Shown: one piece after another, positions 36,459-43,415 of the stretch | Position numbering within the stretch: the stretch's first letter is position 1 | How the letters are laid out: the number at the start of each line of letters is the position of its first letter | Origin: Planctomycetota bacterium | GTDB taxonomy: Bacteria; Planctomycetota; UBA8108; JACQVS01 | Reading direction: 5' to 3' | Length of the DNA: 64,000 bases | Assembly (NCBI GenBank): GCA_016209605.1 | Contig: JACQVS010000197.1 | Coordinates: 1-64,000 of the forward strand | The notes under the pieces: model-generated | What the model saw: only the letters and a program-made list of their open reading frames with translations | The model's database searches: none | Told to the model about the DNA's origin: nothing | Translations under genes and position numbers: made by a program

Positions 36459-37141
36459 GCTTTCTTCTTTCCAGCCACGAGCAGGTGGCGGTCGCTGATT
36501 TTTTTGACATGAAGCCCGCGGAGGCCGGCAAAGCGCAATTGCTCCTCGACCTCCTCCGGCCGATAGGCGGCGAGAAGGGAGCGGTAAAACAGTTTCCGGA
36601 GGAGCGCCGAGTCCGAGCCGGCGTGCCGGCGGACGATTTTTCGCGCCGCCGCCGCACTGCTTGGGCGGAAAAGGTCCTGGATGGCGATCCAGCCGCCGGG
36701 CCGCGCCAGGCGCCAGGCCTCGGCCCAGAAGCTCCAGGGATCGCTCAGGTGGTGGAGCAGGCTGTTTGAGAAGACCAGGTCGAAGCCGGCGGAGGGGGCC
36801 TCGGTCCGGATCGCATCGGCGAGGAGCAGCTCGATGGCGCCGGCTAGGCCGGCCTGGCGGATCTCGCGGCGGGCTTCCACGAGCATGGCCTTCGACGCAT
36901 CGACCGCCACGACCCGCCAGCCGGGAGCGCGGGCGCACAACTCGAGGGCGATGCCGGCAGGGCCGGTTCCCAGGTCGACGGCCCGCCCGCGCCAACCGGC
37001 CAGGCGGATCAAGAGCTCGGCCAGCGCCCCGTTCACTTCCGAGAAGTCCGCTTCCCGGTAGGCTCGCACCTCCACGAGGTCATCCATGACCTCCGGCTCG
37101 GGGGCCCGCGGCATCCAGGAATTTCGATCGTTTCTTGACAT
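36455..37141 (-). CDS. Class I SAM-dependent methyltransferase
   Basis: A 228-residue methyltransferase. Motif I VDLGTGPAGIAL (about 55-66) binds SAM, followed by VVAVDASKAML (motif II, acidic Asp), LLLADAIRTE and DLVFSNSLLHHLSDPWSF, then WRLARPGGWIAIQDLF, the usual motif order of Methyltransf_11/25 enzymes. The C-terminal part (about 160-228) is likely the substrate cap. The substrate is unknown. It is translationally coupled to the unknown gene downstream (4-base overlap). Confidence 0.85.
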   Translation of the reverse strand: MSRNDRNSWMPRAPEPEVMDDLVEVRAYREADFSEVNGALAELLIRLAGWRGRAVDLGTGPAGIALELCARAPGWRVVAVDASKAMLVEARREIRQAGLAGAIELLLADAIRTEAPSAGFDLVFSNSLLHHLSDPWSFWAEAWRLARPGGWIAIQDLFRPSSAAAARKIVRRHAGSDSALLRKLFYRSLLAAYRPEEVEEQLRFAGLRGLHVKKISDRHLLVAGKKKA

Positions 37142-37224
37142 CGGTTTCCGTTTTCAGTTAGGCTGGATTTTAACACCGGTCGGACATCTTATCGAAACAG
37201 GCTTTTTTTAAAAGGTCAGTGCTC

Positions 37225-37815
37225 ATGAGCCTGGGAACTTTTCTGCTCGCGGCGGCGGTGGGGGGAGTCATCTTGTTCGTCTGGGGCTTTCTAGCCTGGG
37301 TCGTGCTGCCGCTCCATCGGCCTTTCCTGAAACGGTACCACGGTGAGGAGGAAGACCGCCTGCGCGAGGCCATCCGCCGCGCCACCAGATCCGATGGGCT
37401 CTACCTCCTCCCTTGCCCACCTCACCCGCGCCCCAAGGATCCGGCGCAGCAGAAGGCCATCGAGGCGGTCTTCCGGGAGCGGTACGAGGCCGGGCCGGTG
37501 GCGCTCCTGGTGGCGCGGATCCGGGGGGGGAAGCCCATGGATCCGGCGCTGCTCCTGCGCGGGCTCATCATCGAGATCCTCAACGCCGCCTTGATCGCCG
37601 GGTTGCTGGCGCTGGCCGCGCCGGGAATCCCTCATTTTTCCGGGCGTTTCGTGCTGGTGCTCGGAATCGGGGCAGCCGTCTGGCTCGGCGCCCACGTCCT
37701 TTACTGGAACTGGTTTCATTTTCCCCTGGGGTACACCCTGAGCCAGCTCATCGACAATGCCATCGGTTCGGCCTTGCTGGGGCTCTGGCTCGCGTGGATC
37801 CTGGCGCCGGCGTGA
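37225..37815 (+). CDS. Small membrane protein, function unknown
   Basis: A 196-residue protein with an N-terminal hydrophobic helix (SLGTFLLAAAVGGVILFVWGFLAWVVLPL) and three more near residues 115-190 (LLRGLIIEILNAALIAGLLALAAPG; FVLVLGIGAAVWLGAHVL; GYTLSQLIDNAIGSALLGLWLAWI). A charged loop lies between. AAAGGT precedes the ATG at 37225; a GTG six bases earlier is also possible. The NWFHFP-YT-Q-DN pattern suggests a conserved family of putative inner-membrane proteins, but I do not recognise a function. Confidence 0.7.
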   Translation: MSLGTFLLAAAVGGVILFVWGFLAWVVLPLHRPFLKRYHGEEEDRLREAIRRATRSDGLYLLPCPPHPRPKDPAQQKAIEAVFRERYEAGPVALLVARIRGGKPMDPALLLRGLIIEILNAALIAGLLALAAPGIPHFSGRFVLVLGIGAAVWLGAHVLYWNWFHFPLGYTLSQLIDNAIGSALLGLWLAWILAPA

Positions 37816-37840
37816 GGCGGGAAATTCTGGGAGGAGTCCG

Positions 37841-39019
37841 TCAGCGGTTTCGCCCGTCCACCGGGCAGCAGGCGAGCTCCACGGCGCCGCCGCCCCCAAT
37901 GATCGTGAATTCCTCCCAGAGGTTGACGGTGGAGCAGATATGCCGGGGGGCGATGAGGAGATGGTCGCCGATCTCGAGCCGGCGCGATCCCGAGCGGCCG
38001 GGCAGCTCGTGAAGGACGGTGTGCTCCTCGTTGGTGGAAAGGACCTCGAGGCCCGGCTCGCTGAAGCGCTCCACCGGCCCGGCGTCGATGCCCCAACGCT
38101 TGTAGCCGAGGTTGAGGGTGAGGCGGTCCCCGCCGGGGCGGTCCATCACCTGCGCGAGGATCAAGGCGGCGAGGCGAAAGAGGCCCGGCATGCGGCCGTC
38201 GTAGTTGGTGTCCCAGTAAATCCAGGTGCCGGGGGAGATCTCCACCTCGAGGCTCGAGTCGCCGCGAGCCAGGACGATTTTCAGGTCTGCCAGGAATCCC
38301 GGCGTCCCGCCGCAGACCAGGAGAGGGACTTCGTGGCCGCGGGAGCGCAAGGCGTCAATGGCTTGAAAGACGAGCGCCATGGCCTCCTCGGCCACCCGCC
38401 GGCGCTCCTCCGGCGTGGAGCCCTTGTTGTGGCCGTCGTAGGCGTGGAGGCCGGCGAGGCGGAGGCGCTGAGAGCCGGTCACGGCGCGGATCTCCTCGAG
38501 CAGGGAGAGCGCCGCCGCGGGAGCCGTGCCGGTGCGGTGCATGCCGACATCGAGATCGATCAGGTAATCGATGGCCACCCCGAAATGAGCGGCGGCCTGG
38601 GCAAGATAGGCGGCGTGGGCGGGCGAGGCGACTTGCGCGAGGAAGCGCACGTGCGGGTGCTCGGCGATCCGCTCCGCTAGAATGTGAGCCTGGTGGCGGA
38701 GCAGCGGGTAGGCGATGAAGATATCGCGAGCCCCGGCCCGAAGTAGCATCCCCACCTCGTTGGGAGTGGCCTTGAACCGGGTGAGGCCGTGCTCCATCTG
38801 CAGGCGCGCAGTCCACGATGACTTGTGGGTCTTCACGTGGGTGCGCAAGTGCCGGAAGCCGCTCCCCGGGGCGATCTCCTCGAGGTAGCGCCGCATGAGG
38901 GCAAGGTTATCCTCCACACGAGCGCGGAAGACCAGGAGCTGCGGCGTCGGGAGGTCCGCCAGCGAGTCGCTCCAGTAAGCTTTGATCGTGGCAGAGTCAT
39001 AAGCTGGGCAAGGATCCAT
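37841..39019 (-). CDS. PLP-dependent D-threonine aldolase / D-serine dehydratase-type enzyme
   Basis: A 392-residue fold-type III PLP enzyme. The ATG at 39019 is chosen because the longer frame runs into the tRNA remnant. It has LPTPQLLVFRARVEDN near 23, the PLP lysine Lys63 in THVKTHK, DLDVGMHRTG near 155, SPGTWIYWDTNY near 262 and the metal-site stretch PRHICSTVNLW with His360 and Cys362. D-threonine aldolases usually show His-x-Asp there, whereas eukaryotic-type D-serine dehydratases show His-x-Cys, so D-serine or a similar substrate is possible. It acts in D-amino acid breakdown. No partner genes adjoin it. Confidence 0.85.
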   Translation of the reverse strand: MDPCPAYDSATIKAYWSDSLADLPTPQLLVFRARVEDNLALMRRYLEEIAPGSGFRHLRTHVKTHKSSWTARLQMEHGLTRFKATPNEVGMLLRAGARDIFIAYPLLRHQAHILAERIAEHPHVRFLAQVASPAHAAYLAQAAAHFGVAIDYLIDLDVGMHRTGTAPAAALSLLEEIRAVTGSQRLRLAGLHAYDGHNKGSTPEERRRVAEEAMALVFQAIDALRSRGHEVPLLVCGGTPGFLADLKIVLARGDSSLEVEISPGTWIYWDTNYDGRMPGLFRLAALILAQVMDRPGGDRLTLNLGYKRWGIDAGPVERFSEPGLEVLSTNEEHTVLHELPGRSGSRRLEIGDHLLIAPRHICSTVNLWEEFTIIGGGGAVELACCPVDGRNR

Positions 39020-39142
39020 GCCGACCAAAATATGGCGTGCCCGGACGGAGGGCAAGGAGAAAGCGGTCTGTCCGCGCCCGTTTTCACGGCATTGATATTC
39101 AGCCCGATTCCAGTTATGATCTTCCCAGCTTTTCCTGCCAGC

Positions 39143-39261
39143 GTCCCCGTAGCTCAGTTGGCTCTTCCTCCCCTCAGGGGAGGTTGGGAGGGGTGAATAA
39201 CAGAGCGGCGCGCCCCCCTCAGGGGGGCAACAGGGGGTGAATAACCGCAAAACCGCCGCTC
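39143..39261 (+). pseudogene. Scrambled tRNA-like remnant carrying two hairpin repeats
   Basis: Bases 39143-39161 repeat the 5' arm and D-stem of the tRNA-Arg found 240 bases downstream (GTCCCCGTAGCTCAG then TTGG). The tRNA then breaks into a hairpin-bearing segment (CCTCCCCTCAGGGGAGG) that ends GGGTGAATAA (39191-39200). The next piece, AGAGCGGCG, matches the tRNA again and is followed by a second hairpin segment (CCCCCCTCAGGGGGG) with the same ending (39235-39244). GAGCGGCG 39203-39210 recurs inverted as CGCCGCTC 39254-39261. No complete cloverleaf forms, so this is a pseudo-tRNA. Confidence 0.65.
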
Positions 39262-39381
39262 GAAGTATTTCACCCAGCTTTTGCAGCGGGGCGAGACAGT
39301 ACCGCCTCAGGAAAAGTATTTAACTCCAGACATTGATATCATCGGCCAACTCGATTAATATTCCCTTCACCTCTCGTTTGC

Positions 39382-39458
39382 GTCCCCGTAGCTCAGATGG
39401 ATAGAGCGGCGGTTTCCTAAACCGCAGGTCCCGCGTTCGAATCGCGGCGGGGATACCA
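39382..39458 (+). tRNA. tRNA-Arg (anticodon CCT)
   Basis: A full cloverleaf of 77 bases with encoded CCA. The acceptor stem is GTCCCCG with CGGGGAT, with a G-U pair at its end. The D arm starts TAGCTCAGATGG. The anticodon arm is GCGGT-TTCCTAA-ACCGC, with CCT in the loop, and the T arm holds GTTCGAATC. It reads AGG codons. A tyrosine recombinase and toxin-antitoxin genes follow within 3 kb, so this tRNA may be the insertion site of a small element. Confidence 0.95.
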
Positions 39459-39578
39459 TTTTACCCCAAGGAGTTATGGCAATATTGATCTTGGCACTTT
39501 TGGCCAGCGTCACTTTTCGCATCCACGATTGTCGATTTTTATACCCCGGGAAGTTGTGGGGTCGGCAAGGAGGGGGAT

Positions 39579-39617
39579 GGGGGGACCTGCGCCGGGGCCG
39601 CAGGAGCTGGTCCCCCC
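39579..39617. terminator. Two-tier hairpin after tRNA-Arg
   Basis: A 9-bp outer stem (GGGGGGACC 39579-39587 with GGTCCCCCC 39609-39617) encloses a 5-bp inner stem (CTGCG 39587-39591 with CGCAG 39599-39603). There is no T-run on either side, so an intrinsic terminator is only one possibility; it could also be an end structure of the mobile segment. It lies just past the stop of the zinc-finger gene on the minus strand. Confidence 0.45.
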
Positions 39618-39635
39618 GTACTCACTCCATGGCGG

Positions 39636-40112
39636 TCAACGACCGCCCAAACCAACAGGCGCTCGTGTACAGACCGGATGTACTCCGACATGTGCTACCG
39701 GTCTGTATACGGCTCCGCTAACTAGTTCACGATCAGATGCTTCCTCGGCCTGTCGCGCCTTCGTGTATTCTCTCCACTCCTTTTTTGTCATTTTGCTATC
39801 TTCGCGTGGCGTTACTCCAAACCACTCCTGGAGCATGAGCGCAGCCTCACGAAATTCAACGCCCTCGATTGCGGCCACAAGGTCAATCACGTTGCCTGAT
39901 TTCCCACATTGGCCCGAAAAGCACTTCCATGCCCCCTTCTTGAGATCCACCGAAAACTGGCGAGGGTTTGTCCCCTTGTGGACCGGACACTTACCAGTCA
40001 GCCGGTCACCCTGACGCTTGAAACTTTCGATCAAGCCGTAGCGGCCGAGAACCTGGTCGATCGTTACACTCGCCTTCACTGCCTTGTAATCCACCCAGAG
40101 CTCTCCTGCCAT
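39636..40112 (-). CDS. CHC2 zinc-finger protein, primase N-terminal domain only
   Basis: A 158-residue protein with the zinc-ribbon of DnaG-type primases but nothing else of primase. Ligands are C42-x2-H45 in GKCPVHKG and C64-x4-C69 in WKCFSGQCGKSGNVIDLV; the CX4C spacing and following NVIDLVAAIEG are typical of CHC2 fingers on mobile elements. The ATG at 40112 follows AGGAGG by six bases. There is no TOPRIM or helicase part. The tail contains an inverted repeat. It is divergent from the toxin-antitoxin operon. It may bind DNA for the element or be a leftover of a replication gene. Confidence 0.82.
   Translation of the reverse strand: MAGELWVDYKAVKASVTIDQVLGRYGLIESFKRQGDRLTGKCPVHKGTNPRQFSVDLKKGAWKCFSGQCGKSGNVIDLVAAIEGVEFREAALMLQEWFGVTPREDSKMTKKEWREYTKARQAEEASDRELVSGAVYRPVAHVGVHPVCTRAPVGLGGR
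39668..39707. repeat. 10-bp inverted repeat, 20-base spacer
   Basis: TACAGACCGG (39668-39677) and its exact complement CCGGTCTGTA (39698-39707) lie inside the 3' end of the zinc-finger gene, 51 bases after the two-tier hairpin. It may be a recombinase or regulator site, or a hairpin in the mRNA. Confidence 0.5.
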
Positions 40113-40177
40113 AAACACCTCCTGTAAAGTCATAGGTTTTATAAAGAACTGAAGTTACGGTAGCACTGAAGGAAACC

Positions 40178-40231
40178 TACCGTCAAGCTTCTGGAGGTCC
40201 CGGTAATTTTCTATCTCTTCTATTGACGGTA
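40178..40231. promoter_or_regulatory. Inverted repeat, candidate operator before higBA
   Basis: TACCGTCAA (40178-40186) and TTGACGGTA (40223-40231) are perfect 9-bp inverted arms in the 176-base divergent spacer. The right arm also forms the TTGACG of a possible upstream promoter (TACACT at 40247-40252, 18-base spacing). Autoregulation by the XRE antitoxin is usual for such operons, so this is a reasonable operator candidate. Confidence 0.4.
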
Positions 40232-40255
40232 TCTTACGCTCTTGGTACACTGCCC

Positions 40256-40284
40256 TTGACAGTCTATACCCTATAAGATATAAT
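40256..40284 (+). promoter_or_regulatory. Consensus sigma-70 promoter of the toxin-antitoxin operon
   Basis: TTGACA at 40256-40261 and TATAAT at 40279-40284 are separated by exactly 17 bases, both perfect matches. The expected transcription start, about 40291, falls on the annotated ATG of the toxin (40289), so toxin mRNA from this promoter would have no leader. Confidence 0.75.
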
Positions 40285-40288
40285 CCCT

Positions 40289-40660
40289 ATGGTGGTTGAA
40301 GCGATTTTCTATCAGGAGGAAGACGGGACATGTCCGGTTCTGGAGTTCCTGAAGAATGAACCGCAGCGAGTGCGCCAGCAGGCGCGTGAGCGAATCATTC
40401 TCCTCAAAGAGCGTGGCCATACCGCTCGCCGACCGTTGGTGGAGTACCTCGGAGAGGGACTCTACGAACTGCGCTGGCATACCCAACGCGTCCAGTACCG
40501 GATTCTCTACTTCTTCCACGGCCAGAAGGCTGTTGTCCTCTCGCACGCGCTTACCAAAGAGGACAAGATCCCTCTTGCCGACCGCAATCGTGCGTTGCGT
40601 CGAAAATCGTTCTTTGAGGCCAACCCGGCGAAGCACACCTACCAAGGAGAAACTCTATGA
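40289..40660 (+). CDS. HigB-like toxin (phage Gp49/RelE superfamily)
   Basis: A 123-residue RelE-superfamily toxin of the Gp49/HigB class, expected to cleave mRNA, often on the ribosome. Family features are the start VEAIFYQEEDGTCPVLEFL, the helical LKERGHTARRPLVEYLGEGLYELRW and the core strand QYRILYFFHGQKAVVLSHALTKEDKIP. Its length fits. It overlaps its antitoxin by 4 bases, toxin first, the order of HigBA systems. There is no Shine-Dalgarno sequence before the ATG and the best promoter sits directly on it, so translation may be leaderless or start at the GTG next to it. Confidence 0.88.
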   Translation: MVVEAIFYQEEDGTCPVLEFLKNEPQRVRQQARERIILLKERGHTARRPLVEYLGEGLYELRWHTQRVQYRILYFFHGQKAVVLSHALTKEDKIPLADRNRALRRKSFFEANPAKHTYQGETL

Positions 40661-40983
40661 GAACAAAGAAACGTAAAACCACAGACGCCATAGCCATCAT
40701 GGATGCTCTCTGGGGCAAAGAACCTGGCTGGAAAGAAGGTGTTGCGAGAGAACGACAAAAAATCGCTCTCGGTGAAGTTATTCGTCAGGCACGAGAAGCT
40801 CGTGGCTGGACGCAAAAGCAATTGGCCCGCAAGGCCGGCACGTCGCAGAGCTACATCTCGCGAATTGAGGACGCCGATTACGATCGGCTCATGATCGCAA
40901 CTCTCGAAAAGATTGCGGTGACCCTTGAGCTTCCCCTCACAATTACGCTTGGTTCCCAGACGGTCCAGCTCCAGCCGGCCTGA
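40657..40983 (+). CDS. HigA-like XRE antitoxin
   Basis: A 108-residue antitoxin with a Cro/CI helix-turn-helix at about residues 37-95 (GEVIRQAREARGWTQKQLARKAGTSQSYISRIE is the classic form). The basic N-terminal 35 residues probably contact the toxin. AAGGAG lies inside the end of the toxin gene, six bases before the ATG, so translation is coupled. It should neutralise the upstream toxin and repress the operon, possibly through the inverted repeat at 40178-40231. Confidence 0.9.
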   Translation: MRTKKRKTTDAIAIMDALWGKEPGWKEGVARERQKIALGEVIRQAREARGWTQKQLARKAGTSQSYISRIEDADYDRLMIATLEKIAVTLELPLTITLGSQTVQLQPA

Positions 40984-41108
40984 TGGAGTACAAGTAGGGC
41001 AAAGTGTCTCCGGAGGTCGAACCTGCGCACGTTTCCTTTCTTTTATTTAAGCCACTTTCTACGAAAAGAGCGGCTCTGTTTCACAGCGTTCAAACCGGCA
41101 AGAGAATT

Positions 41109-42281
41109 TTACCGCCTTGCCAGCATCGTATCCGCCGCCGGCTTGTGGCTGAGCAAGTGGGGCAGAGAATCGATGACCTTGCGCAGTTCCTCGAATGGCG
41201 GGTGAAAGTAGCGTTCACTCACGCTGCCAGGAGAATGGCCAAGGAGTGCGCGATAGACGACAAAGGTCGCTCTCTGTCCAATCCACGTGGCAAAGCTATG
41301 GCGAAGATCGTGCCAGCGAATGTCGGGCGACAATCCGGCGCGCTTCAAGGCTGACTTGAAGCTCTTTTTTATTTCGGTAAACGATCGTCCAAGGACGTGC
41401 TCATCAGGGTCTATCTTCGTGCGCCCCTTGAGGAGTTGACGCAGGATCTGGCAGAGCTCCGGGTGAATCGACACCTCAAAATCGTTGTGCGCCTTCATTT
41501 CACTTCCCGGAATCGTGATCTTTCGCTTTTCAAGATCAATATTCCACCACTTGAGCCCAACAACGTTTCCGCGGCGAAGACCCGTGTGAAGGGCAATCAG
41601 TACGGCCACAAGGAGGTGGGACGGTGGTTGGAACTCTTGGGTTGCACCGGCCCGATTCGAGTATTTGACGTCCCGAATGATCGGCGTCTGACAGGCCGTC
41701 AAAAGCGCGCGTGCTTCATCAGGCGTGAGCGCAACGCCCTGCTCTTTGGAGATTCCCTTGATCTTAACCCCGTCTGTTTGGTCTAACGCGCCGTACCCGT
41801 GTCGTATGGCCCAGCGAAAGAAGGCGCGAAGCTCGGTCAGGTACTTTTGCTTCGTTCGTGCGGTGATCTCTCCCTTTCTCTTGTGCCAGGTCTTGAGGAA
41901 CCTCTCGACGTCCTTGAGTTCAATCTCATCGAGGAGCTTTTCGCCAAATGCCGGCGTAAACACGGACGCAAACGTCTGACGGTAGTCCCGCATGGTGGAG
42001 GGCCGGACGTGCTTGAGGCTTAAGCTACCTGCATAATAGATCTCGATCTCCAGTGTTCCCTTCTCGTGGCGCCAACAGGCCACCAAGCTATAAGCCAAGT
42101 GGCAGTGGTACTTGTCCATGCCGAGCGAGCTGAAATTCGGCCAATCCTTCAGGATCGGCCCCTTGTCCCTCAGGTCTTGGATTAGGAAGTAAAACTTATC
42201 CCGGACGCGCTGCGGCAGCTTCCCGAGCCGCCGCAGGACCGGCTTCTTGATCCTTACCTCGAAAGGGACCTCGGCCACCAA
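41109..42281 (-). CDS. Tyrosine recombinase with N-terminal RelE-like toxin domain
   Basis: A 390-residue continuous frame. Residues 3-86 look like a RelE/ParE-type toxin: FEVRIKKPVLRRLGKLPQRV, GPILKDWPNFSSLGMDKYHCHL, CWRHEKG and LEIEIYYAGS, stopping just before the usual toxin C-terminus. From about 88 it is a phage-type integrase: a core-binding domain (RPSTMRDYRQTF to ALDQTDGVKI) and a catalytic domain with Arg236 (HTGLRRGNV), Lys263, His324-x-x-Arg327 (HDLRH), His349 (LLGHSPG) and Tyr358 (SERYFHP). All catalytic residues are present. The toxin domain takes the place of an arm-binding domain. The start is TTG 42281 or GTG 42278. It probably mobilises the tRNA-Arg-linked segment. Confidence 0.85.
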   Translation of the reverse strand: MVAEVPFEVRIKKPVLRRLGKLPQRVRDKFYFLIQDLRDKGPILKDWPNFSSLGMDKYHCHLAYSLVACWRHEKGTLEIEIYYAGSLSLKHVRPSTMRDYRQTFASVFTPAFGEKLLDEIELKDVERFLKTWHKRKGEITARTKQKYLTELRAFFRWAIRHGYGALDQTDGVKIKGISKEQGVALTPDEARALLTACQTPIIRDVKYSNRAGATQEFQPPSHLLVAVLIALHTGLRRGNVVGLKWWNIDLEKRKITIPGSEMKAHNDFEVSIHPELCQILRQLLKGRTKIDPDEHVLGRSFTEIKKSFKSALKRAGLSPDIRWHDLRHSFATWIGQRATFVVYRALLGHSPGSVSERYFHPPFEELRKVIDSLPHLLSHKPAADTMLARR

Positions 42282-42677
42282 AGCAATGTACCCTATTAAC
42301 GAGTACTAGTCAACCTTCTTTCCCGCATCGCTTGGCACTTAGGTCTCAGACCTATCGTTCAGGTTGAAAATCCAGCGCTCGCGGCGAGAATCTGGTCTAT
42401 GCCTTGTCCGCAATCCAGGGTAAAATCGCCAGTTGATGGTCCGATGTCACGGTGCCGGGGAGCGGGTAAATATACACATTTTTCCCTCCGTTAAAGAGAA
42501 GGGTTGGGCCAATCGCCCCTACCTGTCAGAGGGCAATCTATATATGATGGTGCAATCCGCCTTCGGGGGAGCGGTTGGTTTGGAATAAAAAAAATCTGGG
42601 GAGAGGACCCGGGGCTTTTTTCCTTCCAGGCGGGTAGGGGGAATCATACCCCCCCGGGGGGGGGGACCGGGGGGAAG
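42282..42677. other. Gene-free stretch beyond the integrase
   Basis: No convincing gene was found in these 396 bases. TCGCGGCGAGAAT at 42379-42391 matches 11 of 13 bases of the tRNA-Arg 3' arm and is a weak candidate for an attachment-site remnant. Near 42650-42675 the sequence becomes runs of C and G, including ten consecutive G, which may be a hairpin or an assembly problem. Confidence 0.4.
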
Positions 42678-42956
42678 TTAGGGGTCGAGGATCCCGGTCG
42701 CCGCGAGGATTTCATCCTCAGAACACCCTCGCCGGCAGAGGAGCCGGAGCTGGAACTGGCTCTTGCCTCTTTGCCCGATCCAGAGCGGCCGGCCGCCGCG
42801 GGTTGCGGGGTGAAGCGGGCATGGGCAGGCGGCAACCCAGCCGTGCTCGGTGGTTTTGACATTCTTCAATCGCTCCAGGAGGCGATCAATCGGGATGATT
42901 ATGCAATCCGGCGGGAGGCCGGCGTCTTTCCTCTTCCACCATGGCGGGAACAACAT
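42678..42956 (-). CDS. Second zinc-finger fragment of mobile-element primase type
   Basis: A 92-residue frame with C46-x2-H49 (ACPCPLHP) and C74-x3-C78 (LLCRRGCSEDEILAATGI). The order matches the N-terminal zinc finger of plasmid and phage primase-helicase proteins, where the finger ends with a GCS-xx-ILAALG-type helix. Nothing of the catalytic domains follows; the frame ends four residues later. It overlaps the lipoprotein gene by 71 bases, and no good ribosome binding site was seen. It is probably a truncated remnant, or a small zinc-finger protein like the one at 39636. Confidence 0.55.
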   Translation of the reverse strand: MLFPPWWKRKDAGLPPDCIIIPIDRLLERLKNVKTTEHGWVAACPCPLHPATRGGRPLWIGQRGKSQFQLRLLCRRGCSEDEILAATGILDP

Positions 42957-43335
42957 GCTGAGAAGCGGATCGGGCGGCAGTCTCGCGTAGAGAATCAGGA
43001 AGCTGATCGTCCGGATCCGTTCTAGGTTCGCTGGGCCCTGCAGCGAAGAGGGAAGCGATAGTCAGGGGCAAGACGACCGTATCCGCCAGCAGGCTGAACG
43101 GCAGGTCGACGACTCCGAAGCTACGCACCAGCCAGGCAGGGATCGGAGCGTCCCCTGCACGGCCCGAGTGGATCAGCCTGATGTCCTCGCGTATTCCCCC
43201 GTAGACCTGAGGTGGCCGGGGCCACTGACGAAGCCGGTCAACCGTAGAACACCCGCTGGAGCCGAGTTCCAAGAGTGCAAGGCAAGTCGACAACCATGTC
43301 AGCCGCAACCATTCCGGGCCGGTCATAAGAATCAT
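42886..43335 (-). CDS. YceK/YidQ-family lipoprotein
   Basis: A 149-residue predicted lipoprotein. The hydrophobic start ends in a lipobox-like GSSGC near residue 29. The family pattern follows: PQVYGGIREDIRLI, then SFGVVDLPFSLLADTVVLPLTI, matching the DUF1375/YceK type in which D-LPFS-x-x-D-T-x-LP is conserved. The last 50 residues are variable and overlap the zinc-finger frame. GAGGT lies seven bases before the ATG. The family's role in the envelope is not known. Confidence 0.8.
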   Translation of the reverse strand: MILMTGPEWLRLTWLSTCLALLELGSSGCSTVDRLRQWPRPPQVYGGIREDIRLIHSGRAGDAPIPAWLVRSFGVVDLPFSLLADTVVLPLTIASLFAAGPSEPRTDPDDQLPDSLRETAARSASQHVVPAMVEEERRRPPAGLHNHPD

Positions 43336-43415
43336 GCAATTACCTCACGTGGAAAGGCGCCAATTAGTGAACAATCAGCGTGTCCGACGCTCTCGGGAAA
43401 CTCGCTCTCCCTTGA

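Noticed and set aside
42379-42391. Right attachment site matching the tRNA-Arg 3' arm
   Set aside because: Only 11 of 13 bases match, and another equally good match occurs inside a reading frame near 42700. GC-rich sequence makes chance matches likely.
42504-43025. 173-residue plus-strand frame
   Set aside because: It overlaps the zinc-finger and lipoprotein genes on the other strand and has no recognisable motif.
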